Position numbers and translations under genes: made by a program
Notes under the pieces: generated by a model
The model's input: the letters and a program-made list of their open reading frames with translations, nothing else
Told to the model about the DNA's origin: nothing
Database searches by the model: none
Part shown: one piece after another, positions 45,749 through 54,390 of the stretch
How the letters are laid out: the number at the start of each line of letters is the position of its first letter
How positions within the stretch are numbered: the first letter of the stretch is position 1
Assembly: GCF_002159665.1 (NCBI RefSeq)
Contig: NZ_NFJC01000007.1
Location: 20,097-84,096, forward strand
DNA from: Desulfovibrio sp. An276
GTDB lineage: Bacteria > Desulfobacterota > Desulfovibrionia > Desulfovibrionales > Desulfovibrionaceae
Reading direction: 5' to 3'
DNA length: 64,000 bases

Positions 45749-46564
45749 ATGCATAGCAAACGTCTTTTGACAAGGGCCATGGCGCCTGTTCTCGCCCTTG
45801 GCCTTCTTGTATTCACAGGCTGTCAGTCAGCCCAGATGCGCGGCATCACGGCTGACAACGCGGCCTACGTTTCCACGACCAGGCCTGCCCTGAAGGTTGC
45901 CGTGCGGGACATCCCCCTTGTCACCTCCGGCGCAGGCACAGGCAGGCTCTACAACGCAAACCAGCTGGGCGGCCTGCGCCTCGATACCTGGGCCTCCTTT
46001 TTCGCAAAGGGTGCCGAGGGACCGGCAGTGGTCGTAGTGCAGGCCGAGCTTCCGGACGGCTGGCAGTGGACCACGGTCTATCCGCCAGCAACTGCCGTGG
46101 ACGTGCGTCCGGAGATCCTCGCAGGCAAGACCTACACGGCCTACACCCACCTTCTTGCAGCCGAGCGCGACGCCTTTGCCGGCCTTGCCGGGGAGGCTGC
46201 AGGAGAACAGGGACAGCCGGTCTACTGGCTTGTGCGCACCTTCGAGGGCATCTATCCGGAAACCCAGAGCAAGATGGTACTGCAGTACAGGGAAGCCCTG
46301 CCCAAGAGCCTCAGGGACAACATCCAGGAAGGCCTTGCGGCCGGAGCCAGGGAAACTGCGGCAATGGCCCTCGTTCACAACACCCTCTCCTCCCTGGGCA
46401 GCAGCGAGATTGCGGCCTTCAGGGAACGCGCGCTCTCGGCCATCAGCGTGGAGCGCAGCCAGTACAGGGATGGAATCCAGGTTCTCAAGGCAGACAGCAT
46501 CCGCTGGCAGTACGTCAACGACGCGCTTCTTGGCCCTGTCATGGAGCGCAACATAGGCGAATAG
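45749..46564 (+). CDS. Putative outer- or inner-membrane lipoprotein, unknown function
   Basis: A 271-residue lipoprotein with signal peptide and lipobox FTGC (Cys ~25). The mature chain is mixed alpha/beta with no motif I recognise; a relation to a Desulfovibrio-restricted DUF family is possible but unverified. GGGAGG precedes ATG 45749, which begins 45 bases after the larC-like stop, so the two may be cotranscribed. A strong terminator follows. Confidence 0.82.
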   Translation: MHSKRLLTRAMAPVLALGLLVFTGCQSAQMRGITADNAAYVSTTRPALKVAVRDIPLVTSGAGTGRLYNANQLGGLRLDTWASFFAKGAEGPAVVVVQAELPDGWQWTTVYPPATAVDVRPEILAGKTYTAYTHLLAAERDAFAGLAGEAAGEQGQPVYWLVRTFEGIYPETQSKMVLQYREALPKSLRDNIQEGLAAGARETAAMALVHNTLSSLGSSEIAAFRERALSAISVERSQYRDGIQVLKADSIRWQYVNDALLGPVMERNIGE

Positions 46565-46588
46565 AAAATTCGAAAATACGGTATTCGG

Positions 46589-46629
46589 GCGCCCCGAAAA
46601 GGCACAGTGCCTTTTCGGGGCGCTTTTTT
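46589..46629 (+). terminator. Intrinsic terminator, perfect 16-bp stem
   Basis: GCGCCCCGAAAAGGCA/TGCCTTTTCGGGGCGC with CAG loop and a run of six T, 24 bases after the lipoprotein stop codon. Confidence 0.95.
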
Positions 46630-46667
46630 CTTGTCCTGGCTTTTCCGGACGTTCCGGATTTTCGGAC

Positions 46668-47591
46668 TCAGATGAGAATCTCGCTGGATGCCTTGTCCAG
46701 AAAATCCGAAGCGCTCTTCCAGTCCGGGTAGTAGCGGCCCACAAGATCGTAGAAGGCCTGGCTGTGGCCCTTCTCCCAAAAGTGGCACATCTCGTGCACG
46801 ACAACGTATTCGAGCATGGCCTTGGGGTAGCGGGCCAGCATGCAGTTGATGCGTATGGTACGATTTCTGGACGTGCAGCTTCCCCAGCGCGTCTTCATGA
46901 ATCTGCTGGTGATGCCGGCAACCCGCACCTGCATGAGTCTTTCGTAGCGGGACACAAGGGACCCGAGTTCGTCCGACAGGCAAAGTCTCAGGAAAAGTCG
47001 CATGAGTTCCCTGCGCTGGGCAACATCCATACCCGACTCAATGTCCATGACGATCTTTTTGCCCTCAAGGCGCACGCAAGGTTTTTTGTCCTCCCTGACC
47101 ACAAGCTCGTGCCCTTCTCCCCACAACGAATGCATTTCACCGCTCTCGTAGACAAAGGGAGCAGGCAGGGCCTTGCGCATCCTGTCGCGGCTTTCGCGAA
47201 GACGCGGTACATGGGGCTCGACAAGCCTTTGTATGTCCAAAAGAGGCATGTTCAGGGGCACTGTGACCTCGGCTATGGCATCGGGTGGCTGCACGCGCAA
47301 ATCTACCCTTCCGGTCGCGCGACGCTTCACGCGGACTTCCAGATCTCCAAAGCGTATGGTCTCAGGGACAAAGGATTTGTCGTTTTCCTCGCGCACCCTT
47401 TGCAGCGCGTTCAGGATCCAGTCGTACCTGAGCTTCAGAAAATTCTGTATTGCCCGTTCATCTACCTGACCCTGGGGGATTGAGATGCTCACCTGCCCCC
47501 TGGGGTCCACGCGCAGGCCAATTCTCCTGATGCCGGGCTTGCAGACCACGCTTACCGGAATGTTTCTGAACAGGACAGTCCTTGTATCCAT
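46668..47591 (-). CDS. YgjP-like (DUF45/M48-type) zinc metallopeptidase
   Basis: A 307-residue soluble protein. The zinc motif HEMCHFWEKGHSQAFY (~260-275, HExxH with a third ligand) sits at the C-terminus, preceded by WGSCTSRNRTIRIN, the standard DUF45 signature. The N-terminal ~200 residues carry a beta-rich region unlike the shortest YgjP proteins, making it longer than the ~170-230 residues usual. AGGAG lies ahead of ATG 47591. Biological substrate unknown. Confidence 0.88.
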   Translation of the reverse strand: MDTRTVLFRNIPVSVVCKPGIRRIGLRVDPRGQVSISIPQGQVDERAIQNFLKLRYDWILNALQRVREENDKSFVPETIRFGDLEVRVKRRATGRVDLRVQPPDAIAEVTVPLNMPLLDIQRLVEPHVPRLRESRDRMRKALPAPFVYESGEMHSLWGEGHELVVREDKKPCVRLEGKKIVMDIESGMDVAQRRELMRLFLRLCLSDELGSLVSRYERLMQVRVAGITSRFMKTRWGSCTSRNRTIRINCMLARYPKAMLEYVVVHEMCHFWEKGHSQAFYDLVGRYYPDWKSASDFLDKASSEILI

Positions 47592-47681
47592 GTCTTCTCC
47601 TGGGGGCCTTGAGGGGCGCAACTTTCGGGGCATGGTACAAAAGGAGTCTGCCCTTCCGCAAGGCTTCGAAAAAAAGTGCGC

Positions 47682-47709
47682 TTGACATCGCAGGTCCTGC
47701 GATTAGGAT
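47682..47709 (+). promoter_or_regulatory. Sigma-70-like promoter with a palindromic operator in its spacer
   Basis: TTGACA (47682-47687) and TAGGAT (47704-47709) are 16 bases apart. The spacer contains the perfect palindrome TCGCAGG-T-CCTGCGA (47688-47702), exactly between the two boxes, where a repressor would block polymerase. It lies just upstream of the orphan gene at 47743. Confidence 0.55.
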
Positions 47710-47742
47710 GGGCCTGACGTTAACGAAGGAGGGAGCTCAATC

Positions 47743-48339
47743 ATGCCAGAGATGCAATGGAAATATTACCTTGGCCGCGGACCGGAAGTCGAGGACATAC
47801 TGCACAGGGCCCAAAAGGCCTGGGACGATGTGCTTGGTGCCCGCCAGATCCTGCGCAACGAGTACCAGGCCAATGGTTTCATCCCCGGTGACAAGCGCCG
47901 CTACACAGTGACCGGCTTTCTCTACTACGAAAAACCCGGCTTCGATTTCATGAAATACACTCTTAGCGAGGCCAGTACTTCCGAACAGCGCTCCTTCTAC
48001 CGCGCAGTCCCCAATCTGCGTCACGCCGAGGGCAAGGCCCTGGCCGAAAAGCTGGCCAGCCCCGAAGTGACCTTCGATCCCAAAAACGAGCTCATCAACC
48101 TGCTTGGCGTCAACTGCATGGCGGACTTCAGCGCCTCGGCCAACCAGACGACCACAAGCATGGTCTGGTCCACAGCCCAGCCCGTAGCCAATATGGTGAT
48201 AGTGAGCATGCCAGCCGATGTCTCGAAGCAGCGCATCCTGGGCAAGGCCCCAAAGATTCCCAAATTCCTGAAGCTCATCAAGAAAGACGTGTACGATGAG
48301 CTAGCAAGGGGCAACCTCCAGGTCCTCGAAGATCTGTAG
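47743..48339 (+). CDS. Orphan protein of unknown function
   Basis: A 198-residue cytoplasmic protein with no recognised domain. It has no signal peptide or membrane helix, an N-terminal helical part and a beta-rich centre (VWSTAQPVANMVIVSMPADVS), and a basic C-terminus. AAGGAGG lies upstream of ATG 47743. It is a single-gene unit between the operator-bearing promoter and a strong terminator. Codon use is like its neighbours. Confidence 0.8.
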   Translation: MPEMQWKYYLGRGPEVEDILHRAQKAWDDVLGARQILRNEYQANGFIPGDKRRYTVTGFLYYEKPGFDFMKYTLSEASTSEQRSFYRAVPNLRHAEGKALAEKLASPEVTFDPKNELINLLGVNCMADFSASANQTTTSMVWSTAQPVANMVIVSMPADVSKQRILGKAPKIPKFLKLIKKDVYDELARGNLQVLEDL

Positions 48340-48370
48340 GCCCAAGGACTATCAGACCTGCACCATTCTT

Positions 48371-48400
48371 CCCCGCCTCCGGGCGGGGATTTTTGTTTTT
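48371..48400 (+). terminator. Intrinsic terminator of the orphan gene
   Basis: CCCCGCC/GGCGGGG with TCCG loop and ATTTTTGTTTTT downstream. Confidence 0.93.
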
Positions 48401-48597
48401 CCAGGAAGGAAACGTCACCGAAAGGTGGCAGGGCCCGGCTGGAAATGGCAGGCGTTTTCTGATAGGCAGGGGCCGTTGAGTGATCGTGACCGGCCTGCAA
48501 CGCTTCCCCAAAAACCGATGCTGGACACAATGCACCAGACGGAGGCTTTTGCCAGGCCTGCCCCAGGACATTTTAACCCATATATTCTGAGGTTGTT

Positions 48598-50286
48598 TTG
48601 AGCAACAACAACGAACCGGACAAGATTATCTACTCCATGATACGCGTGAGCAAGCGTCATGGACAAAAGGAAGTCCTCAAGGACATCAGCCTCTCCTACT
48701 TCTACGGCGCCAAGATCGGCGTGCTTGGCCTCAACGGCGCAGGTAAGTCCTCGCTTTTGAAAATCCTTGCCGGCGTGGACAATTCCTTTGACGGCAAGAC
48801 AGTGCTGGCCCCGGGCTACACCATTGGCTACCTTGAGCAGGAGCCTTTGAGCAACGAGACCCGCACAGTGCGCGAGGTTGTGGAAGACGGTGTTGCCTCC
48901 CTCAAGGCCATTGCCCAGGAGTTCGAGGAGATCAACGCAAAGTTTGCGGAACCCATGGACGATGACGCCATGAACGCACTCATCGAGCGTCAGGCAAAGG
49001 TCCAGGAAGAGATGGACGCAAAGGACATCTGGGATCTGGACGCCAGGGTGGAAATGGCCATGGACGCCCTGCGCTGCCCCGATCCGGACATGCCCGTCTC
49101 GCAGATTTCCGGTGGCGAAAGGCGCCGCGTGGCCCTGTGCCGCCTGCTGCTCACTGCCCCGGACATCCTGCTCCTTGACGAACCCACAAACCATCTGGAC
49201 GCCCAGTCCGTGCAGTGGCTGGAAGACTATCTGCACACCTTCCCCGGCACTGTCATAGCCGTGACCCACGACCGCTACTTCCTGGATAACGTGGCAGGCT
49301 GGATTCTCGAACTCGACAGGGGCCGCGGCATTCCCTGGAAGGGCAACTACTCCTCCTGGCTCGAACAGAAGGAAAAGCGCCTGGCCCAGGAAGAAAAGGT
49401 CGAGACCGAGCGCCAGAAGACCCTGGCCCACGAACTCGAGTGGATACGCATGTCCCCCAAGGGCCGCCACGCCAAGAGCAAGGCCCGCATCAATGCCTAC
49501 GAGGCCATGCTTTCCCACGAGAGCGCCCGCAGGGCAAAGGATCTGCAGATCTACATCCCCCCGGGACCGCGCCTTGGCAAGACTGTCATCACCCTTGAGA
49601 ACGTAACCAAGGGCATGGGCGACAAGCTGCTCATCGAAAACCTGAACGCCATCATCCCCGCAGGCGCCATAGTGGGCATCATCGGCCCCAACGGCGCAGG
49701 CAAGACCACCCTCTTCCGCATGCTTGTGGGCGAGGAAAAGCCCGATGCCGGCAAGGTCATAGTGGGGGATACGGTCTCCTTTGCCTACGTGGACCAGAGC
49801 AGGGCCTCCCTGACTCCGGGCAAGACAGTGTACGAGCTCATCAGCGAGGGCCGTGACACCATCACCCTGGGCAACATCGAGGTCAACGCCAGGGCCTACT
49901 GCAGCCGCTTCAACTTCAGCGGCTCGGATCAGCAAAAGAAGGTGGACGTGCTCTCGGGCGGCGAGCGCAGCCGCCTGCATCTTGCCCGCATGCTCAAATC
50001 CGGCGCTAATGTCCTGCTTCTCGACGAACCCACCAATGACATCGATGTGAACACCATGCGCGCCCTTGAAGACGCTCTCGAGAACTTTGCAGGCACAGTG
50101 CTTGTCATAAGCCACGACCGCTGGTTCCTGGACAGGATCGCAACCCACATCCTGGCCTTCGAGAACGACAGCCAGATCGACTTCTTTGACGGCAACTACA
50201 CCGAATACGAGGAAGATCTGAAAAAGCGCCTTGGCAAGGACGCAGCGCAGCCGCACAGGGCCAAGTTCAGAAAGTTTACCCGCTAG
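48598..50286 (+). CDS. ettA: Energy-dependent translational throttle protein EttA (ABC-F)
   Basis: ABC-F protein with two ATPase domains acting at the ribosomal E site, 562 residues. Both Walker A motifs (LNGAGKSS ~45, PNGAGKTT ~367) and the signature motifs LSGGERRR-like ISGGERRRVALCR and LSGGERSRLHLAR are present, with the EttA hallmark ITHDRYFLDNVAGWILELDRG and the P-loop arm. Translation probably starts at TTG 48598 (TGAGG upstream), supported by alignment with known EttA N-termini. It is the only translation factor in this segment. Confidence 0.94.
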   Translation: MSNNNEPDKIIYSMIRVSKRHGQKEVLKDISLSYFYGAKIGVLGLNGAGKSSLLKILAGVDNSFDGKTVLAPGYTIGYLEQEPLSNETRTVREVVEDGVASLKAIAQEFEEINAKFAEPMDDDAMNALIERQAKVQEEMDAKDIWDLDARVEMAMDALRCPDPDMPVSQISGGERRRVALCRLLLTAPDILLLDEPTNHLDAQSVQWLEDYLHTFPGTVIAVTHDRYFLDNVAGWILELDRGRGIPWKGNYSSWLEQKEKRLAQEEKVETERQKTLAHELEWIRMSPKGRHAKSKARINAYEAMLSHESARRAKDLQIYIPPGPRLGKTVITLENVTKGMGDKLLIENLNAIIPAGAIVGIIGPNGAGKTTLFRMLVGEEKPDAGKVIVGDTVSFAYVDQSRASLTPGKTVYELISEGRDTITLGNIEVNARAYCSRFNFSGSDQQKKVDVLSGGERSRLHLARMLKSGANVLLLDEPTNDIDVNTMRALEDALENFAGTVLVISHDRWFLDRIATHILAFENDSQIDFFDGNYTEYEEDLKKRLGKDAAQPHRAKFRKFTR

Positions 50287-50350
50287 GCCCCGTTGTCCCC
50301 TGGCCTGCGTGCTCCGCATTCCAGGGCCAGGACGAAGAGCGGACCAAAGA

Positions 50351-50396
50351 ACAAAAATCCGGCAGCAGATGCTTTGTCTGTTGCCGGATTTTTGTG
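50351..50396 (+). terminator. Intrinsic terminator of ettA
   Basis: ACAAAAATCCGGCAGCAGA pairs with TCTGTTGCCGGATTTTTGTG, T-rich 3' arm, about 65 bases after the stop codon. Confidence 0.92.
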
Positions 50397-50448
50397 TGAT
50401 GGTACAGGCCGTTGCCTTGGAGGGGAAGCAGGTTCCAGTGAAGCCTGA

Positions 50449-51513
50449 TTACGCCAGAGAGACCTTGATCTGCTTGCAAAAGGCCTCAAGGGACTCAACC
50501 CTGTAGGCTGACCTCAGGAGCCTGCGCAGCTCCTGTGCGTCCTCTTCGCTCTCGATATAGGCGGTCACTGGCTTTGGAAGCGAGCCAAACCTGTCCTCGA
50601 GAGCATCCAGCAGCATTTCCTGACGGCCTTCCAGACGGCCTTCCTGGCGCCCCTCGGAGAGGTACTTCTCCTTCCATTCCTCACTCCACTCCTCGCTCCA
50701 TTCCTTCTTCCAGGCTGCCTCCTGCCTGGCCTTCCACTTCAACAGATTTTCTTCCAACATGGCGTCAAACTCCTGCAAATTTGTAGCTTTCGGTATATAT
50801 TCCGCGATCCCTATATTCTGTCCGACATACTGTAACCATTCGATGAATGCAATTTGCAAGGACTGGGACTCCTCTCCCTTGAGGAGTTGCATCATATCTC
50901 TGAACGCCTCGCGGACATCTTCCATGCCCTGTGCCTGTTCCACCCGAATCAGTATTCCTGCCAGTCCCTTGCCGCGCTCCTGAAGAGTCTGTGGTGAAAC
51001 AGCCTTCTCGTCCAGCAGAAAATAGCGGTGTTGGGGACGATAGAGCTGCAGCCTTGAGGACATGGGGGCGGTATACAGAGAAGCCACATCCAGTGGGACC
51101 TTCCATGCCACGCCCCCATTGTAGAGGACAATCGGGAAAACGTCCGGCAATGGGTGATGAGGAAGAATCTTTTTTGTCTCCACAAGCTTGAGCAACAACA
51201 GGGAGGTGTAGGAGAGCATCCTCAGTGGCATCCAGGGATCCTGTTTGCTCTGGAATTCCAGAAGCAGCACCAGATAGAGCCACTTCTGCTCCTTCCAGTG
51301 GATGCGCCAGACAATGTCGTTATGCCTCTGGCTCAAATTGTCTGCCACGTAGTCGCCGGAGCAAAGCTCCAGGGTCGAAAAATCCAGGTCATCGACAAAT
51401 CGCTCAGGAACAAAGTCCCGGAGAAGAGATTCCACCATCAGGGGATCGCTGAAAAACCTCTTGTATGCGGCGTCATGAGGCGTATGATGAGGTGTATATT
51501 TTGTTGTTTCCAA
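50449..51513 (-). CDS. Rpn-family recombination-promoting nuclease / putative transposase
   Basis: A 354-residue protein of the PD-(D/E)XK-type Rpn/YhgA family (PDDEXK nuclease). The N-terminus HDAAYKRFFSDPLMVESLL, then DIVWRI (acidic) and LLLEFQSK (E-x-Q) make up the active-site region (~60-90). The C-terminal third has a Glu/Trp/Arg repeat (WSEEWSEEW, GRQEGRLEGRQE) typical of the family's variable tail. Start is TTG 51513 with AGGA at 7 bases; no ATG upstream. It is the only sign of mobile/recombination-associated genes in this part. Confidence 0.87.
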   Translation of the reverse strand: METTKYTPHHTPHDAAYKRFFSDPLMVESLLRDFVPERFVDDLDFSTLELCSGDYVADNLSQRHNDIVWRIHWKEQKWLYLVLLLEFQSKQDPWMPLRMLSYTSLLLLKLVETKKILPHHPLPDVFPIVLYNGGVAWKVPLDVASLYTAPMSSRLQLYRPQHRYFLLDEKAVSPQTLQERGKGLAGILIRVEQAQGMEDVREAFRDMMQLLKGEESQSLQIAFIEWLQYVGQNIGIAEYIPKATNLQEFDAMLEENLLKWKARQEAAWKKEWSEEWSEEWKEKYLSEGRQEGRLEGRQEMLLDALEDRFGSLPKPVTAYIESEEDAQELRRLLRSAYRVESLEAFCKQIKVSLA

Positions 51514-51675
51514 TTTGTTTTCCTAGCAAAGTTGCAGATTGCTGACAAGACAAGCGCAAAGCCCCGGAATCTCCTGTAAAACAGCCTCGTTATGATGTGC
51601 ATTCACAGCTGCCCGAAAAATCCGAATCGCCCCTAAGGGCCGATCCAGACTTCCCGGACAGTTTCAGAGTGTTCG

Positions 51676-53586
51676 CTAGAAGGTCCACTTTACAAGCAGG
51701 GACCCGGAAATGCCTTCTCTTGTGCCCACGTATCCAGTCACTCCGAGATCCACGGTGAGGGGAATGGTCTCGCTGGGAGTAATGGTCAGGCCTATTTCGC
51801 CAATGCCCGTATCACCCCGCAGGTCCGGCTCCAGAATGGGCAGGTTGTTGGTGGTTGCGGAGGATTCGCCGTCAAACTCGTGCTCCCAGGCCACGCCGAT
51901 GTAGGGAGTGATGTATTCGTTGACGCGATAGTCCAGGCGGGTACCGAAGCGCAGGCGACTCGAATCGATATCCTCAAAATCCACTTCCTCGCCTGTGGAG
52001 AGTGTCACGCTGTCGCCGCACTCCCTGGTCCAGAGGTACTTTCCATAAAATTCGAGGCTGGCCTGTTCGTTGATGTCCCAGATGTAGCCAAGGCCTGCGT
52101 GGAAGCTGTAGTAGGGAGCGTAGCTGTCGTACTCTGCCTCGCGTCCGAACCCGTCACGCAGATCCTCATTCGAATAGTTGTTGTAGAGGCCACCCATGCG
52201 GCCACTGCCCTCGACATAAAAGTGTCCGGGGCCGGTGTCCGCAAAATCCATGCGGGCAAGCAAACCCCAGCCAAGGTAGTAGCTGTCGCCCTTGCCGTCG
52301 TAGGAACCGTGGCCGTCAAAGGAATTGCTGGTCTTGTAGGAACCTGTGCCGTACTCAAAGAAGGCGCCGACAGTCACACGTCCGGCGTCAAATCCCTTGC
52401 CCAGGGCTATGCCTGTAAGCATGTTGAAGCTGTTCAGATCCGCATGAGCACCGGTGTTGTAGCGCACCGAGGAACCGGAGACCGTTGCCCAAGGGGTGAA
52501 GGTCACGTCCTCCACTTCCTTTGTTGCGGCCATTGCTGCCTGCATGCCGCGCGTAGCCACAAGATCTGCACCCTGTAGGGTCAGCATCAAGCCAGAGAGA
52601 TAGCCCTCGGAAATGCCCTTGGCGCCGTCGATGGTGCCGTTTTCAGAAGGTTCCAATCGAATATAAATACCAGTTGTATTTATTTCGGGGAGCGGCTCTA
52701 CAATTAAGGATTGATTAACACCATCCCCTTGAATTATGGTAGAACCTATTTTTATTCTACTGTTATTAGTTGTTATATTTTCTATAATCCGTTCACTTCC
52801 AAGTATTTTCATTACTGATAAAATATATCCTTTAGAAATATCAATGTCTCCATTTATTGAGATATCAAATGAACTATTTGATATATTACATCCTCCTGAT
52901 ACTTCTAATATAGTTCCTGCATTTTCATTATTTTTATAATTATTATTTATAATAAATATAAAATTTGAATTTTCAGCATGTAGATAACCATTATAATGTA
53001 CACTAGTTCCATCTGGATGTAATTTATTATTTGTTATGTCAATAATTATTTTGTCATTATTATTAAATTTAATATTAAGATTTTCACCATATCCAGTATC
53101 TTTAATTTGTGTATTTCCATACATTATTAAACTTTTAATATTTTGAAGTGGCTTAGATACATTTAGTGATCCACTTTTTATAATATAATTCAATTGTGAC
53201 GATTCACTATAATTATCATTACCATGCGAAATATCATAATTATTATTTTTATCTATTATAAGTGTTTTATCTTTTATATAAACGCCGTTATCTATATGTG
53301 TAATATTATTATTTTCTAATAAAATATAATTATATAAATTATTTCGTTTATTTATATCATCTAAATAATAAAATATATTTTCTTTATCTGAAATTAAATT
53401 TTTATTTTGTAAATAAATATTATTGAATGCATTATCTGTAGAAAAATTCGCATCTGCTCTGACATTCAATGGGCACGAAAAAGCGAGCAGCAGGGAGAGC
53501 CCTGCAGCCGCAAGAGAGTGCGCAGGCAATGCTCTCCGTTTGTGGCAGCCCGACGCGTGTGTGCGCATCATGGATTTGTTCAGCAT
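51676..53586 (-). CDS. Autotransporter with a foreign-composition passenger
   Basis: A 636-residue type V secretion protein. A long signal peptide (residues 1-45, ends VRADA) is GC-rich. Residues ~47-310 form a passenger very rich in Asn, Ile and Tyr with AT-rich codons (52650-53450), with no repeats I could name. Residues ~370-636 form a C-terminal beta barrel (FTPWATVSGSSVRYNT ... LLVKWTF, final Phe) again in GC-rich DNA. AAGGAGG precedes ATG 53586. The passenger should be displayed on or released from the cell surface; its ligand is unknown. Confidence 0.9.
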   Translation of the reverse strand: MLNKSMMRTHASGCHKRRALPAHSLAAAGLSLLLAFSCPLNVRADANFSTDNAFNNIYLQNKNLISDKENIFYYLDDINKRNNLYNYILLENNNITHIDNGVYIKDKTLIIDKNNNYDISHGNDNYSESSQLNYIIKSGSLNVSKPLQNIKSLIMYGNTQIKDTGYGENLNIKFNNNDKIIIDITNNKLHPDGTSVHYNGYLHAENSNFIFIINNNYKNNENAGTILEVSGGCNISNSSFDISINGDIDISKGYILSVMKILGSERIIENITTNNSRIKIGSTIIQGDGVNQSLIVEPLPEINTTGIYIRLEPSENGTIDGAKGISEGYLSGLMLTLQGADLVATRGMQAAMAATKEVEDVTFTPWATVSGSSVRYNTGAHADLNSFNMLTGIALGKGFDAGRVTVGAFFEYGTGSYKTSNSFDGHGSYDGKGDSYYLGWGLLARMDFADTGPGHFYVEGSGRMGGLYNNYSNEDLRDGFGREAEYDSYAPYYSFHAGLGYIWDINEQASLEFYGKYLWTRECGDSVTLSTGEEVDFEDIDSSRLRFGTRLDYRVNEYITPYIGVAWEHEFDGESSATTNNLPILEPDLRGDTGIGEIGLTITPSETIPLTVDLGVTGYVGTREGISGSLLVKWTF

Positions 53587-54086
53587 GACGAAGCCTCCTT
53601 GGAAATGATGATCAAGCTCGCAATCCAGAGTGTGTGATGTGGCGACATTCCTGACGCTCCAGTGCCACCAGATCCGGCCAGGAACTCGCCCGGTAAAACA
53701 GTGCTTTTCCTGTGCTCCTCCCTCAACTTTGTGGAATCAGGTCAATTTTCTGAGACATAAAGAGTTGAATGCATATTCATGCAAGAAATTCATTCACTTG
53801 AAATAAGATCTTGATACGCAAATATTTTTACAAGAGTTCGATATTTCAGTAATTTTAAGAATTGTCAGATTTTAAAACAGAAAATTTTCATTTTTTCAAA
53901 AATTTATATTCTTGTATTGACAGAAATTCCGTTATGTATTACACAATATTTAAGCCACTGACATATTGTTATTATTGAAAATGAAACAGTATGGGATCAT
54001 TTCAATACTAACATACTTCATCTTTAACAGAAAGACCTTTGTTTTAAACACTATTAAAATCATAATACTTGTATTTTGCAGACAAC
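53587..54086. other. AT-rich intergenic region upstream of the autotransporter
   Basis: About 500 bases, very AT-rich at 53750-54060. It should hold the autotransporter promoter; runs of A and T allow many pseudo-promoters but I cannot single one out. No gene is supportable. Confidence 0.45.
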
Positions 54087-54140
54087 AAAAAAAAAGCAGA
54101 CTCTGTCGTTACAACCTCCATGGTTGCACGACCAGTCTGC
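54087..54140 (-). terminator. Strong minus-strand terminator downstream of mtaB
   Basis: On the minus strand AGTCTGC-type arms GCAGACT/AGTCTGC (54096-54102 and 54134-54140), with inner GTCGT/ACGAC and CAACC/GGTTG stems, run into nine T (54087-54095). It lies about 250 bases after the mtaB stop, implying transcribed sequence between. Confidence 0.85.
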
Positions 54141-54171
54141 CTTTGCCTGTACTGCCCTGCCCTGTGCAGTA

Positions 54172-54288
54172 TCAGTCTCCTGCACGGGTGGCGAGTTCTG
54201 CCTGTTCGTTCTCTTTCTGTCTCTTGCAGGATGTTCTCAGGGCGTCACAATAGACGCCCTGCATGCGATAATACGCATGAAGGCGCAT
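54172..54288 (-). CDS. Possible small protein or leader (38 aa) downstream of mtaB
   Basis: A 38-codon open frame starting ATG 54288 and ending TGA 54172-54174, in the transcribed stretch between mtaB and the terminator at 54087. It has no good ribosome site and no recognised family; it overlaps hairpins, so it may only be a chance frame inside a structured RNA. Kept as a low-confidence entry. Confidence 0.2.
   Translation of the reverse strand: MRLHAYYRMQGVYCDALRTSCKRQKENEQAELATRAGD
54238..54261 (-). ncRNA. Hairpin in a possible structured RNA
   Basis: CAGGGCGTC/GACGCCCTG with a 6-base loop. A second palindrome CATGCG-ATAATA-CGCATG lies next to it (54262-54279) and TACTGC/GCAGTA near 54150-54170. 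Together with the terminator at 54087 they fill the 250 bases after mtaB with structure, as in a 3'UTR-derived small RNA. No promoter with a good -35 was found, and it is not an obvious member of a known RNA family. Confidence 0.25.
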
Positions 54289-54390
54289 GAAAAGCCCGGC
54301 AACACGCCCCTCTAATTATATATGATGCGGGCCAGTCTCCTGCCGGGATTTTCTTCGGAATGGCCTGTCCCGGGAAAAGGGCTGTATTTC

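Noticed and set aside
50449..51513. Rpn-type gene as an insertion sequence
   Set aside because: No terminal inverted repeats or target duplications flank it; Rpn proteins are not classical IS transposases.
54087..54320. 6S RNA or SRP RNA downstream of mtaB
   Set aside because: The 5' and 3' parts do not pair into a long rod and no SRP or tmRNA core sequence is present.
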